From Rhodocyclaceae bacterium (GTDB lineage Bacteria > Pseudomonadota > Gammaproteobacteria > Burkholderiales > Rhodocyclaceae), in NCBI GenBank assembly GCA_008933825.1, contig WBUF01000006.1, positions 38,050 through 102,049 on the forward strand: a stretch of DNA of 64,000 nt, written 5' to 3'. This document shows, one piece after another, positions 45,727-56,916 of the stretch (positions are counted from its first letter, which is position 1; the number at the start of each line of letters is the position of its first letter). Both the position numbers and the translations under genes were made by a program. A model generated the notes under the pieces. It did no database searches. It had not been told where the DNA came from and saw nothing but the letters and a program-made list of their open reading frames with translations.

Positions 45727-47121
45727 ATGAACGCGACTTTTCAGGATGTCATTTTCGATCCGCAGCTGATCCGCCGCTACGATGTGAACGGGCCCCGTTA
45801 CACTTCGTATCCGACGGCCGATCGCTTCGTCGAGGCCTTCGATGCCGACGCCTACCGGCTCTGGCTGGGCAAGCGCACGGTGGGCGGCATCAGCCGGCCG
45901 TTGTCATTATACGTGCACATCCCCTTCTGCAACACCATCTGCTACTACTGCGCCTGCAACAAGATCATCACCAAGGACCACGGCCGCTCGGGCAGGTACC
46001 TGAAATACCTGGGCAAGGAGCTGGCCCTGCAGTCCTCCTACCTGGAGGGCAGCCACGACGTGGTGCAGCTGCACTGGGGCGGCGGCACGCCGACCTTCCT
46101 CTCGCACGAGGAGATGCGCCAGCTGATGGGCTCGATCCGCGAGCACTTCCGCCTGCTGCCCAACGGCGAGTATTCCATCGAGGTCGACCCGCGCAAGGTC
46201 GACGAGGCGACCGTGGCCCTGCTCGGCGAACTGGGCTTCAACCGCATGAGCCTGGGCGTGCAGGACTTCGACCTCGACGTGCAGGAAGCGGTCAACCGCG
46301 TGCAGACCGTCGAGGAGACGGAAACCGTGCTGCGCGCGGCGCGCGCCAACGGCTTCAAGTCGATCTCGGTCGACCTCATCTATGGCCTGCCCAGGCAGAA
46401 CGTCATCAGCTTCAACCGCACGCTCGAAGAGGTCATCCGGCTTTCGCCCGACCGCCTGTCGATCTACAACTACGCCCACCTGCCGGGCCTGTTCAAGCCG
46501 CAGCGACGCATCCACGAGAGCGATCTGCCTTCCGCCGACGCCAAGCTGCAGATTCTCCAGCTCGCCATCCGCCGGCTGACCGAATCGGGCTACGTCTATA
46601 TCGGCATGGACCACTTCGCCAAGCCCGACGACGAGCTCTCCGTGGCGCAGCGCCAGGGCCGGCTGCACCGCAACTTCCAGGGCTATTCGACGCACGCCGA
46701 GTGCGACATGATGTCCTTCGGCATCTCCTCGATCAGCATGGTCGGCCCCAGCTACTGCCAGAACGCGAAGACGCTCGACGAGTATTACGACCGGCTCGAC
46801 AACGGCGTGCTGCCGGTCTATCGCGGCATCGAACTGACGCCGGACGACCTGCTGCGCCGCTCGATCATCCAGGCCCTGATGTGCCACTTCGAAGTCTCCA
46901 TCGAGGCGCTCGAGGTGGCGCATCTCATCGACTTCAAGCGCTACTTCGCCGACGAGATCGCCGACCTGCGCGAGATGGAGAAGGGCGGGCTGCTCAGGCT
47001 CGACGACAAGTGGATCAGCGTGCAGCCGCGCGGCCGCATGCTGGTGCGCGCCATCGCCATGGTGTTCGACCGCTACCTGCGCGCCGACCGCGAGCGGGCG
47101 CGCTACTCCAAAGTGATCTGA
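45727..47121 (+). CDS. hemN: Oxygen-independent coproporphyrinogen III oxidase
   Basis: HemN is the radical SAM enzyme that makes protoporphyrinogen IX anaerobically. The 464-residue protein has YVHIPFCNTICYYCACNKI (CxxxCxxC), WGGGTPTFLS, GVQDFDLDVQEAVNRVQ, YNYAHLPGLFKPQRRI and DHFAKPDDELSVAQ, all features of HemN rather than HemW. Divergent from fnr. Confidence 0.96.
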   Translation: MNATFQDVIFDPQLIRRYDVNGPRYTSYPTADRFVEAFDADAYRLWLGKRTVGGISRPLSLYVHIPFCNTICYYCACNKIITKDHGRSGRYLKYLGKELALQSSYLEGSHDVVQLHWGGGTPTFLSHEEMRQLMGSIREHFRLLPNGEYSIEVDPRKVDEATVALLGELGFNRMSLGVQDFDLDVQEAVNRVQTVEETETVLRAARANGFKSISVDLIYGLPRQNVISFNRTLEEVIRLSPDRLSIYNYAHLPGLFKPQRRIHESDLPSADAKLQILQLAIRRLTESGYVYIGMDHFAKPDDELSVAQRQGRLHRNFQGYSTHAECDMMSFGISSISMVGPSYCQNAKTLDEYYDRLDNGVLPVYRGIELTPDDLLRRSIIQALMCHFEVSIEALEVAHLIDFKRYFADEIADLREMEKGGLLRLDDKWISVQPRGRMLVRAIAMVFDRYLRADRERARYSKVI

Positions 47122-47146
47122 CGCGGTTCCGCCGCGCCCCGCGTCT

Positions 47147-47851
47147 TTGCCCGACACCGGTTACATCGCCGTCTTCCTCGTCGGCCTGCTCGGCGGCACC
47201 CACTGCATGGCCATGTGCGGCGGCATCGTCGGCGCGCTGACGGTCGGCACGCCGGCCGGACGCTCGCCGTGGCCGCTCGCCCTTGCCTACAACTTCGGCC
47301 GCATCTCCGGCTACGCCGTCGCCGGGGCATTACTCGGCGCCGCCGGCCAGGCCGGCCTGCTGCTGGAGGGCGCCCTGCCGGTGCAGATGACCCTCTACGT
47401 GCTGGCCAACCTGCTGCTCGTCGCCCTCGGCCTGTACCTGATCGGCGTGCCGCAGGGACTGACTTTTATCGAGCGCGGCGGCCAGAAGCTATGGGCGCGC
47501 CTCCAGCCGCTGACGCGCCGCTTCCTGCCCGCCACCAGCATCGCGCGCGCCTATCCCCTGGGCCTGGTGTGGGGATTCCTGCCCTGCGGCATGGTGTATT
47601 CGGTGCTGTCGATGACGCTGCTTACCGGCAGCGCCCTGCGCGGGGCGTCGCTGATGCTGGCCTTCGGCGCCGGCACGCTGCCCAACCTGCTGCTGGCCGG
47701 CTATCTGCTCAGGCGCTTTCGCGGCGTCGTGCAGGGGCGCACCGTGCGCTTCGCTTCCGGCCTGCTGGTGGCGGGCTTCGGCGTCTGGGGCCTGTTCAAC
47801 GCCACGTCGCTCGGCGGGCGCTTGTGGCAGGGCATCGTCTGCGCGGTGTGA
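47147..47851 (+). CDS. DsbD_2/SafE-type metal-linked membrane protein
   Basis: The 234-residue protein has about six helices and the COG2836/DsbD_2 signatures GGTHCMAMCGGIVGAL and LGLVWGFLPCGMVYSVL. The two cysteine motifs resemble copper- or redox-handling relatives often found next to cbb3 and copper genes. TTG start 47147, with no better ATG. It lies 1 bp before the convergent merR-type gene. Copy 11 of the 27-bp motif codes GVPQGLTF. Confidence 0.82.
   Translation: MPDTGYIAVFLVGLLGGTHCMAMCGGIVGALTVGTPAGRSPWPLALAYNFGRISGYAVAGALLGAAGQAGLLLEGALPVQMTLYVLANLLLVALGLYLIGVPQGLTFIERGGQKLWARLQPLTRRFLPATSIARAYPLGLVWGFLPCGMVYSVLSMTLLTGSALRGASLMLAFGAGTLPNLLLAGYLLRRFRGVVQGRTVRFASGLLVAGFGVWGLFNATSLGGRLWQGIVCAV
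47443..47470 (+). repeat. 27-bp dispersed motif, copy 11 (in DsbD_2-type gene)
   Basis: CGGCGT-N6-GGGACTGACTTTTAT, sense direction. Confidence 0.78.
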
Positions 47852-47852
47852 G

Positions 47853-48269
47853 TCAGTCCTTTGAAAGGCTTTCCGGCAGGGCCATGCGGATGATCGGGCA
47901 GGGTTCGCCGTCCTCGCCATGCTCGCAGGCGTGGACCAGGTGGCGCAGCGCCGTATTGACCTGCTGCAACTGCCGGATGCGGGCCTCGATGTCGGCGATC
48001 TTCTCGATGGCCAGGGAACGCGCCAGCGTCCTGTCCTTCAGGTCGTCGAGCCGGAGCAGGCCGGCGACCTCGTCGAGGGTGAAGCCGACCGCCTGGGCGC
48101 GCTTGATGAATTGCAGCCGCTCGAGATGCCGTGTGCTGTAATGACGGTAGGCGCCGCCGTCGGGGCGCGGCGTGTCCAGCAGCCCCCGGCGCTGGTAATA
48201 GCGGATGGTTTCGACGCCGACCCCCGAATCGCGGGCGAGGCGGCCGATGGTCATATGGTTTTGACGCAT
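47853..48269 (-). CDS. MerR-family metal-responsive regulator of copA
   Basis: The 138-residue protein has the MerR HTH (MTIGRLARDSGVGVETIRYYQRRGLL). Its dimer helix ends in the metal loop HACEHGEDGEPCPIIRMAL. The two loop cysteines are nine residues apart, as in MerR. The dimerisation-helix cysteine of MerR is replaced by arginine (LRLDDLKDRTLARSLA). That pattern and the divergent copA suggest copper sensing, but the ligand is uncertain. ATG 48269 or 48254 can start it. Confidence 0.88.
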   Translation of the reverse strand: MRQNHMTIGRLARDSGVGVETIRYYQRRGLLDTPRPDGGAYRHYSTRHLERLQFIKRAQAVGFTLDEVAGLLRLDDLKDRTLARSLAIEKIADIEARIRQLQQVNTALRHLVHACEHGEDGEPCPIIRMALPESLSKD

Positions 48270-48281
48270 GAAAGAAACCCC

Positions 48282-48313
48282 TTGACTCCGTACCCGGGTA
48301 CGGAGTTTAGACT
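48282..48313 (+). promoter_or_regulatory. MerR-type operator-promoter of copA
   Basis: TTGACT (48282-48287) and TAGACT (48308-48313) are 20 bp apart, the over-long spacer used by MerR-family activators. Between and over them lies a perfect 22-bp palindrome (48285-48306) with half site ACTCCGTACCC. CCGTAC/GTACGG is like mer operators rather than the usual CueR box. Confidence 0.88.
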
Positions 48314-48346
48314 CTCCCCATCGTGCAGCCAATGTGGGGAACAACC

Positions 48347-50739
<2,393 letters not shown>

Positions 50740-50743
<4 letters not shown>

Positions 50744-51222
50744 TCCTGTACCGAACCTTCGTCGCCGTGCTGTGCGGACTGACTTTTTCCGTCCAGGCGC
50801 AGATGACGCTTGGCGCCGGCGAGCACCCCATCCACGACGCCGCCCGCCTCGGCACGGCGGCCGAGGTGCAGCGGCTGCTCCAGGCCGATCCCGCTGCGCG
50901 CGATGCGCGCAACCAGCTCGGCGCGACGCCCCTGCACCTGGCCGCCACGAACGGCGACGGCGGCCCGCTGAAGGCGCTCCTCGCCGCCGGCGCCAGCGTG
51001 AACGCGCGCGATCGCGAGGACAACACCCCGCTGCACCTCGCGGCCTATTCCGACAAGCACGAGAATGCGCGACTGCTGCTCGAGGCCGGCGCCGACGCGC
51101 AGGCCAAGTCGGCGGGCGGGCGCACGCCGCTGTCGCTGGCGCGCAAGGCACGCGCCGACCAGACCGCCGGCATCATTTCATTGTGGGTCTTGAAGGACTG
51201 CAAGCCCGGCAAGCCGTGTTGA
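50740..51222 (+). CDS. Secreted ankyrin-repeat protein
   Basis: The 160-residue protein has a signal peptide ([21 protein letters not shown]). About three ankyrin repeats follow: [41 protein letters not shown], and [25 protein letters not shown]. The function in the copper operon is not known; protein-protein contact in the periplasm is a fair inference. Copy 12 of the 27-bp motif codes part of the signal peptide. It overlaps copA. Confidence 0.85.
50763..50790 (+). repeat. 27-bp dispersed motif, copy 12 (in ankyrin gene)
   Basis: CGCCGT-N6-CGGACTGACTTTTTCC, coding VAVLCGLTF in the signal peptide. Confidence 0.82.
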
Positions 51223-51266
51223 TGCCCCTCACCCCGGCCCTTCCCGCGTATGGGGAGAGGGGGAAG
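51223..51266. repeat. Palindromic CCCCTCACCCC-type repeat between ankyrin and copZ genes
   Basis: CCCCTCACCCCGGCCCTTCC, then GGGGAGAGGGGGAAG about 8 bases on. A member of the common class of imperfect intergenic palindromes. Confidence 0.6.
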
Positions 51267-51287
51267 TTAACTGCGAAAGGAACGAAC

Positions 51288-51494
51288 ATGGAAACCACCA
51301 CCCTCAAGGTCGAAGGCATGTCCTGCGGCGGCTGCGTGAAGAGCGTCACCAACGTGCTCTGCGCGCTGCCCGGCGTGGCCAAGGCGGAAGTCTCGCTGGA
51401 GCTGAAGAGCGCCCGCGTCGAATTCGAGCCCGGAAAGGCGACGCGCGAGGACATGAAGCGTGTCATCGTGGACGCCGGTTTTGAAGCGGAGTGA
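51288..51494 (+). CDS. copZ: CopZ-like heavy-metal chaperone
   Basis: This 68-residue single HMA domain has LKVEGMSCGGCVKSVTNVL, where MxCxxC binds Cu(I). The pattern GGC rather than AAC differs from the CopA domains. It probably delivers copper to CopA or cbb3 factors. GAAAGG precedes the ATG. The 3' end overlaps the second nnrS by 4 bp. Confidence 0.88.
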   Translation: METTTLKVEGMSCGGCVKSVTNVLCALPGVAKAEVSLELKSARVEFEPGKATREDMKRVIVDAGFEAE

Positions 51495-52648
51495 GTAAGC
51501 ACCCCCTTTGGCTGGTCGGCTTTCGCCCCTTCTTCGCGCTGGCCTGCCTGTCCGGCATCGTCCTGCCCGTCGTCTGGGCGCTGATGTTCGCCGGCGCGCT
51601 GGGGGCGCCGACGGCGGCGTTCACCGGCATCCAGTGGCATGCCCACGAGATGTTCTTCGGCTTCGGCTGGGCCATGCTCGCCGGCTTCCTGCTCACCGCC
51701 AGCAAGAACTGGGTGAAAATTCGCGGCTACCACGGCGCGCCGCTGGCCTTCCTCGTCGTCGCCTGGTGCTTCGAGCGCCTCGGCATGGCGTTCGGCGCCG
51801 GTTGGCCGCCGGCGCTGTTCCTGGCCTCCAACCAGATGTTCCTCGTCTCGGTGGTGGCGATGCTGCTGTGGACGCTGCTGCGCCACCGCGATGCGGACGG
51901 CTATCGCCGGGACAATGTCTTCTTTCTGATCCTGCTGCCACTGTTCCCCTTGGCGAAGGTTCTCCTGCTCGACGGCATCTTCAGCAAAGCGGGCGAGTTG
52001 ATGGCGCTCGGCCTGTTCCGCCTCGCCTTCCTCATCATGCTGGAGCGCACGCTGACGGATTTCATGAAGAACGTCTTCAAGGTCGAGATCCTGCGCCGGC
52101 CGGCGCTCGACGTGCCGATCAAGTCGCTGGCGCTGCTGCTCGCCTTTGCCGGCTTCATGCCGCCCCTGCCCCAGGGCGGGCTGGCGCTGCTGCTCGCCGC
52201 GCTGCTCGCGGCCCGCTTCGCCTTCTGGCACCCTGCGCGCGGCTTCTCGCGGCTCGACATCGGCATCATGTATCTCGGCTACCTTGCCATCGTGCTGCAG
52301 CTCCTGGTCGCCGCCTTCGAGCAGCTGGCACAGAGCGTCTGGGTCGGCAGCGTCACCATCCATCTGTTTACCTTCGGCGCCATGGGACTGATCGTGCCGG
52401 CCATGATCGTGCGCATCGCGAGGGGGCACACCGGGCGCAAGGTGGCTTTCGAGCCGGCCGACAAGGCGGTGCTGTGGATCATGATCGCGGCGCTGGTTCT
52501 GCGCGTGGTCGCGCCGCAGCTGGCGCCCGGCGCCTACCTCGTGTGGGTGAGCCTGGCCGCCGCCGGATGGTCGCTGGCCTTCGCCATCCTCGCCTGGCGC
52601 GTCATTCCTTTCCTGCTGGCGCCGCGCGTCGACGGGCGCGAGCACTGA
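51491..52648 (+). CDS. nnrS: NnrS family protein, second copy
   Basis: The 385-residue, about 12-helix protein begins HPLWLVGFRPFFALACLSG, the standard NnrS start. It has QWHAHEMFFGFGWAMLAGFLLTASKNW and AMGLIVPAMIVRIARGHTGRKV. It is closer to the classic NnrS type than the 43-kb gene. GTG start overlapping copZ by 4 bp. Two NnrS genes of different type in one window suggest division of labour in NO and copper stress. Confidence 0.93.
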   Translation: MSKHPLWLVGFRPFFALACLSGIVLPVVWALMFAGALGAPTAAFTGIQWHAHEMFFGFGWAMLAGFLLTASKNWVKIRGYHGAPLAFLVVAWCFERLGMAFGAGWPPALFLASNQMFLVSVVAMLLWTLLRHRDADGYRRDNVFFLILLPLFPLAKVLLLDGIFSKAGELMALGLFRLAFLIMLERTLTDFMKNVFKVEILRRPALDVPIKSLALLLAFAGFMPPLPQGGLALLLAALLAARFAFWHPARGFSRLDIGIMYLGYLAIVLQLLVAAFEQLAQSVWVGSVTIHLFTFGAMGLIVPAMIVRIARGHTGRKVAFEPADKAVLWIMIAALVLRVVAPQLAPGAYLVWVSLAAAGWSLAFAILAWRVIPFLLAPRVDGREH

Positions 52649-52780
52649 AGCCCGGCCTGACGGCGAGGGCGACGGCCCCCGTCGCCGGAGCGGGCAAGCT
52701 GGCCGGTCTGCCAGGAGAGTGATCGGGCATTTCACGCAGCGCCGGCTACCGGCGCGCAAACGATGGACGGAGGGCGTCTC

Positions 52781-52963
52781 ATGTTCAAGTTACTCGGCGT
52801 GCTGCTGGCCATGTACGTCATCCATGCGGTCGTGACCGGATCGGTGGTCGCCAAGGCAGGACCGGGCAAGGCGACCGTGCTGCGCGCCGAGTCGCCGGAG
52901 TATTTCTGGATCGTGATCGTCATCTATGCCGGGCTGAGCCTCGCGCTGCTGACGGTGTTCTGA
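52781..52963 (+). CDS. Small membrane protein, function unknown
   Basis: The 60-residue protein has two hydrophobic helices (LLGVLLAMYVIHAVVTGSVV and YFWIVIVIYAGLSLALLTVF) around a short AGPGKATVLRAES loop. The MFKLL start is preferred over an ATG at 52763 because GGAGGG ends 6 bases before it. I do not recognise a family. Confidence 0.65.
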   Translation: MFKLLGVLLAMYVIHAVVTGSVVAKAGPGKATVLRAESPEYFWIVIVIYAGLSLALLTVF

Positions 52964-52988
52964 GCAGCGGGGACGCCGCCGCCTCCGG

Positions 52989-53016
52989 CGGCCGTCCCGC
53001 CGGGACTGACTTTTCC
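52989..53016 (+). repeat. 27-bp dispersed motif, copy 13 (intergenic)
   Basis: CGGCCGT-N6-GGGACTGACTTTTCC, between a small-membrane-protein gene and the MFS gene. Exact core, non-coding. Confidence 0.87.
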
Positions 53017-53042
53017 GCCGCGGCCCGCGGCCGGCCGAGACA

Positions 53043-54236
53043 TCAGCGCTGCGGCATGCGGCTGACCAGCAGTGCACCGACGGCGCAGGCGGCGCAGGTG
53101 ACGGTCCAGGTCCATTGCCAGCCGCCGGCGAAGCCGGCCACCCAGGCCACCAGCGGCGCGCCGACGAACTGGCCGAGCGAGGCGAACTGCTGCATCCAGC
53201 CGATGGTGGTGCTCACCGTGTGCTCGCCCGGCGCCAGCTTGACGGCCAGCATGAACAGCGTGGCCGGGATCATGCCGCCGACGCCGGAGAACATCATCAC
53301 CCCGAGATAGCGCAGCAGGACCTGCTCGTCGGGCAGCGAGAAAGCGATGAAGGTGCCCAGCGCCATTGCGGCGAAGGCGACGTGGAGCAGCTGCTGCGGC
53401 CGCGCGCCGCGATGCACCAGGCGCCCCGAGGCGACGTTGCCGACCACATTGCACAGCGCGGCGAGCGCGGTCAGCGCGCCGGCGGCGGGGCCGGAGATGC
53501 CGGCCTGGTCGTAGACGGAGGGCAGGAAGCCGATCACCGCCAGCCATTGCGCAGCATACATGGCGAAGGTCAGCGCCACCAGCCAGGGGCCGCCCGCGCT
53601 GAGCGTCTGGCCCAGGCGGCGCCAGGGCTGTCCGGACGCGGCACGGGAGGGCGCCGCCGCGGCGGCGCACCGCGCCGCGTCCGGGGGCACGCTCGCAACG
53701 AGATACAGTGCCATGACGGCGGAGAGCGCGGCCAGGCTCCACCACCAGCCCGGCCAACTCAGCCAGATCATCACCCACGGCCCGCAGAGCAGGGCGAGCG
53801 CGGTGCCCAGCGGCATGTAGGCGCCCCACAGGCCGAGGCTCAGGCTGAGGCGCTGCGGCGGCACCAGCGCACGGATCAGGCTGGGCGCGGAGAGCGAGAC
53901 GAGCAGGAAGCCGAAACCCTCGGCGGCGCGCAGCCAGAGCAGCGGCCCGGCGCTGTGCGCCATGCCGCCCAGCGCGCTTGCCGCGGTGAGGATGGCGAGG
54001 CCGAGAAGGATGCTGCGGCGCAGCCCGAGTCCGTCGGTGGCCAGACTGAGCACCACCGCCGTCGTCATGCCGGCGAACTGCACCAGCGAGAGCAGGAAGC
54101 CGGCTTCGAGCAGGCTGATGCCGAGCGCCTCGCGCAGCACGGGCAGCGCCGGCGGCAGCTTGCCGATGTGCAGCGCGGCAGCGACGCCGCAGAGAATCAC
54201 GACGAGATCGGGGGAGAGCAGCGGTTTTCTGTTCAT
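53043..54236 (-). CDS. MFS transporter (CynX/NimT-like)
   Basis: The 397-residue protein has 12 hydrophobic helices. An MFS-like loop lies after helix 2 (LATDGLGLRRSILLG), with WGAYMPLGTALALL and LVHRGARPQQLL. Its pattern resembles the CynX/NimT group of anion transporters; substrate is unknown. It stands alone, with katA and dps upstream on the same strand. Confidence 0.83.
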   Translation of the reverse strand: MNRKPLLSPDLVVILCGVAAALHIGKLPPALPVLREALGISLLEAGFLLSLVQFAGMTTAVVLSLATDGLGLRRSILLGLAILTAASALGGMAHSAGPLLWLRAAEGFGFLLVSLSAPSLIRALVPPQRLSLSLGLWGAYMPLGTALALLCGPWVMIWLSWPGWWWSLAALSAVMALYLVASVPPDAARCAAAAAPSRAASGQPWRRLGQTLSAGGPWLVALTFAMYAAQWLAVIGFLPSVYDQAGISGPAAGALTALAALCNVVGNVASGRLVHRGARPQQLLHVAFAAMALGTFIAFSLPDEQVLLRYLGVMMFSGVGGMIPATLFMLAVKLAPGEHTVSTTIGWMQQFASLGQFVGAPLVAWVAGFAGGWQWTWTVTCAACAVGALLVSRMPQR

Positions 54237-54329
54237 GCGGGAGCCGGAGGGCGCATCTCCAAAACCGCCGCATTGCGCTTCATCAGGCTGCGCCGCGCCA
54301 TCCTTGCACCACGGCGGAGGCGGACAGGC

Positions 54330-54692
54330 TCAGGGTCCCTGGCAGCCGCGCTCCCTGTCCTCGAAGTCGCAGGCGCCGTCGCGGATGTGCCCCGGATAAT
54401 GCCGCTCGAAGGCGCGGCAGAGCTCTTCGCGCGCCAGCCATTGTCCGTCCTCGCCGGCGAGCAGGCTGCCGGGAACCGGCGTCTCGTGCTCCCGATAGAT
54501 CTCGAAGATCTCCGCCTGATCGGGGCCGATGCCGTTGCGGTCGAGGTGCGCGACCAGCCCGCAGATGGTGTCGGAGAAATAGGTCTTGAACTCGTCCTCG
54601 TCCTCGATGCTGCGCACGCGCGCCTCGTAGGTGTAGGGCAGGGTCTTGTCGTACTTCGATTTCGGGCCAAGGAGCTTGGCGAGCAGTCCCAT
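54330..54692 (-). CDS. Hypothetical soluble protein
   Basis: The 120-residue protein is acidic and soluble: MGLLAKLLGPKSKYDKTLPY, then SIEDEDEFKTYFSDTICGLV, ending CDFEDRERGCQGP. Two of its four cysteines are near the C-terminus. I do not recognise a family. Codon bias matches neighbours, so it is probably real. Confidence 0.65.
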   Translation of the reverse strand: MGLLAKLLGPKSKYDKTLPYTYEARVRSIEDEDEFKTYFSDTICGLVAHLDRNGIGPDQAEIFEIYREHETPVPGSLLAGEDGQWLAREELCRAFERHYPGHIRDGACDFEDRERGCQGP

Positions 54693-54771
54693 GGCGGTCT
54701 CCGTCGCATCGTGTGTGCGGCCACTCTAGGCCAGTCGTGGCCGCTTGGCAATTCCCTCGGCGACGCGCCGT

Positions 54772-55266
54772 TCAATCCTCCAGCAGGCTGCGCAGCATCC
54801 AGGCCGTCTTCTCGTGCACTTCCAGCCGCTGCGTGAGCAGGTCGGCCGTCGGCTGGTCGTCGGCCTTGGCGACCAGCGGGAACAGCTCCCGTGCGGTGCG
54901 TGCGGTGGCTTCCTGCGCGTCGACCAGATGGCGGACCATGTCCATCGCCCTGGGCACGCCGTCCACTTCCTTGATCGAGGCCAGCTTGACGAATTCCTTG
55001 TAGGTGCCGGGGGCCGGCACGCCAAGCGAGCGGATGCGCTCGGCGATGATGTCGAGGGCGTTCCACTGCTCGGTGTACTGCGCCATGAACATGGCGTGCA
55101 GCGAGTTGAACATCGGTCCGGTGACGTTCCAGTGGAAGTTGTGCGTCATGAGGTAGAGGGTGTAGCTGTCGGCCAGCAGGCGCGACAGCCCCTTGGCGAT
55201 CTTGGCGCGGTCGCCGGCGGATATGCCGATGTCGATGGCAGGGGCGGGGTTCTTCTTGGCCTTCAT
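54772..55266 (-). CDS. dps: DNA-binding ferritin-like protein Dps
   Basis: Dps oxidises and stores iron and protects DNA from peroxide. The 164-residue protein has the ferroxidase motif HNFHWNVTGPMFNSLHAMF, then QWNALDIIAERIRSLG. ATG 55266 follows AAGGAG at 5 bases. The N-terminus MKAKKNPAPA is short and lysine-rich. It is downstream of katA, separated by a hairpin, in a peroxide-defence block. Confidence 0.94.
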   Translation of the reverse strand: MKAKKNPAPAIDIGISAGDRAKIAKGLSRLLADSYTLYLMTHNFHWNVTGPMFNSLHAMFMAQYTEQWNALDIIAERIRSLGVPAPGTYKEFVKLASIKEVDGVPRAMDMVRHLVDAQEATARTARELFPLVAKADDQPTADLLTQRLEVHEKTAWMLRSLLED

Positions 55267-55288
55267 GGTCACTCCTTTCGAATTGATG

Positions 55289-55312
55289 CCCGCCCCTTTG
55301 CGGGGGGGCGGG
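55289..55312 (-). terminator. Hairpin between katA and dps
   Basis: CCCGCCCC and GGGGCGGG arms (within 55289-55312). No U tract, so partial termination is more likely. Confidence 0.45.
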
Positions 55313-55341
55313 CGATTGCCTTTGTCCGTGTCAATGATAGC

Positions 55342-56793
55342 TCAAGCGTCGACATCCTTCATGTCGATGCCCAGCGCCTTGCCCACGCCGGCGCCGTAGG
55401 CCGGGTCGGCCTTGGCACAGTGGCGGATGTGGCGCAGCTGCACGTCGCGCGAGGCGCCGCCGATGGAGCGCGCCGTATTGTCGAACAGCGCCTGCTTCTG
55501 CGCGGCATTCATCAGGCGGAACAGCACGCCCGGCTGCGAGAAGTAGTCCGTGTCCTCGCGGTGGTTCCAGTGGTCGGCGGCGCCCTCGATCGACAGCGGC
55601 GGCTCGCGGTAGTCGGGCTGCTCCTGCCACTCGCCGAGGCTGTTCGGCTCGTAGCCCTTGGTGCTGCCGAAGTTGCCGTCGACGCGCATGGCGCCGTCGC
55701 GGTGGTAGCTGTGGAACGGACAGCGCGGCGCGTTCACCGGGATCTGGTGGTGGTTCACGCCGAGCCGGTAGCGCTGCGCGTCGCCGTAGGAGAACAACCG
55801 CGCCTGCAGCATCTTGTCCGGCGAGAAGCCGATGCCGGGCACCACGTTGGCCGGGTTGAAGGCCGACTGCTCGACCTCGGCGAAGAAATTTTCCGGGTTG
55901 CGGTTCAACTCCATCACGCCGACCTCGATCAGCGGGTAGTCCTTGTGCGGCCAGACCTTGGTCAGGTCGAAGGGGTTGTAGGGCACCTTCGCGGCATCCT
56001 TTTCCGGCATCACCTGCACCTTCAGCGTCCACTTCGGGTGGTCGCCGTTCTCGATCGCCTCGTAGAGGTCTTTCTGGTGGCTCTCGCGGTCCTTGCCGAT
56101 GATCGCCTCAGCCTCGGCGTCGGTGAGGTTCCGGATGGGCTGCTGCGACTTGAAGTGGAACTTCACCCAGAAGCGCTCGTTCTTCGCGTTGATGAAGCTG
56201 AAGGTGTGCGAGCCGAAGCCGTGCATGCTGCGGTAGCTGGCCGGGATGCCGCGGTCGCTCATGACGATGGTGATCTGGTGCAGCGCCTCGGGCAGCGAAG
56301 TCCAGAAGTCCCAGTTGTTCTGCGCCGAGCGCAGGTTGGTGCGCGGGTCGCGCTTGACCGCGTGGTTGAGGTCGGGGAACTTGAGCGGGTCGCGCAGGAA
56401 GAACACCGGCGTGTTGTTGCCGACCATGTCCCAGTTGCCCTCCTCGGTGTAGAACTTCACGGCGAAGCCGCGGATGTCGCGCTCGGCGTCGGCAGCGCCG
56501 CGCTCGCCCGCCACGGTGGTGAAGCGGGCGAACAGCTCGGTCTTCTTGCCGACCTGCGAGAAGATCTTCGCGCGGGTGTACTGCGTGATGTCGTGGGTGA
56601 CGGTGAAGGTGCCGTAGGCGCCGGAGCCCTTGGCGTGCATGCGCCGCTCGGGGATCACCTCGCGGTCGAAGTGGGCGAGCTTCTCGATCAGCCAGACGTC
56701 CTGCAGGAGCACCGGGCCGCGCGGGCCGGCGGTCATCGTGTTCTGGTTGTCCGGCACGGGGGCGCCGGCGGCGGTGGTGAGTTTCCGGTTCAT
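55342..56793 (-). CDS. katA: Monofunctional catalase, clade 3
   Basis: The 483-residue heme catalase removes H2O2. The distal histidine is in [12 protein letters not shown], conserved [37 protein letters not shown], and the proximal tyrosine [21 protein letters not shown] lies 7 bases before ATG 56793. Small-subunit length and NADPH-region residues fit clade 3. It is divergent from oxyR, its likely regulator. Confidence 0.96.
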   Translation of the reverse strand: MNRKLTTAAGAPVPDNQNTMTAGPRGPVLLQDVWLIEKLAHFDREVIPERRMHAKGSGAYGTFTVTHDITQYTRAKIFSQVGKKTELFARFTTVAGERGAADAERDIRGFAVKFYTEEGNWDMVGNNTPVFFLRDPLKFPDLNHAVKRDPRTNLRSAQNNWDFWTSLPEALHQITIVMSDRGIPASYRSMHGFGSHTFSFINAKNERFWVKFHFKSQQPIRNLTDAEAEAIIGKDRESHQKDLYEAIENGDHPKWTLKVQVMPEKDAAKVPYNPFDLTKVWPHKDYPLIEVGVMELNRNPENFFAEVEQSAFNPANVVPGIGFSPDKMLQARLFSYGDAQRYRLGVNHHQIPVNAPRCPFHSYHRDGAMRVDGNFGSTKGYEPNSLGEWQEQPDYREPPLSIEGAADHWNHREDTDYFSQPGVLFRLMNAAQKQALFDNTARSIGGASRDVQLRHIRHCAKADPAYGAGVGKALGIDMKDVDA

Positions 56794-56849
56794 GGCAATT
56801 TCCTTTCTTTGTCGGTCGTGACGCTTCGCATTCTGGCGGCTCCGGCATG

Positions 56850-56900
56850 AATGATCCAATGAATAATATTATTGTCTATAATCGAGTAAATCGATAACTC
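56850..56900. promoter_or_regulatory. AT-rich katA-oxyR control region
   Basis: This is the AT-rich core of the divergent interval. It has TATAAT at 56877-56882 (plus strand) and an ATAATATTAT-like dyad. An OxyR-bound divergent promoter is expected, but no exact ATAG-N7-CTAT box is clear. Confidence 0.45.
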
Positions 56901-56916
56901 AGGCCGCTGCCCTGCC

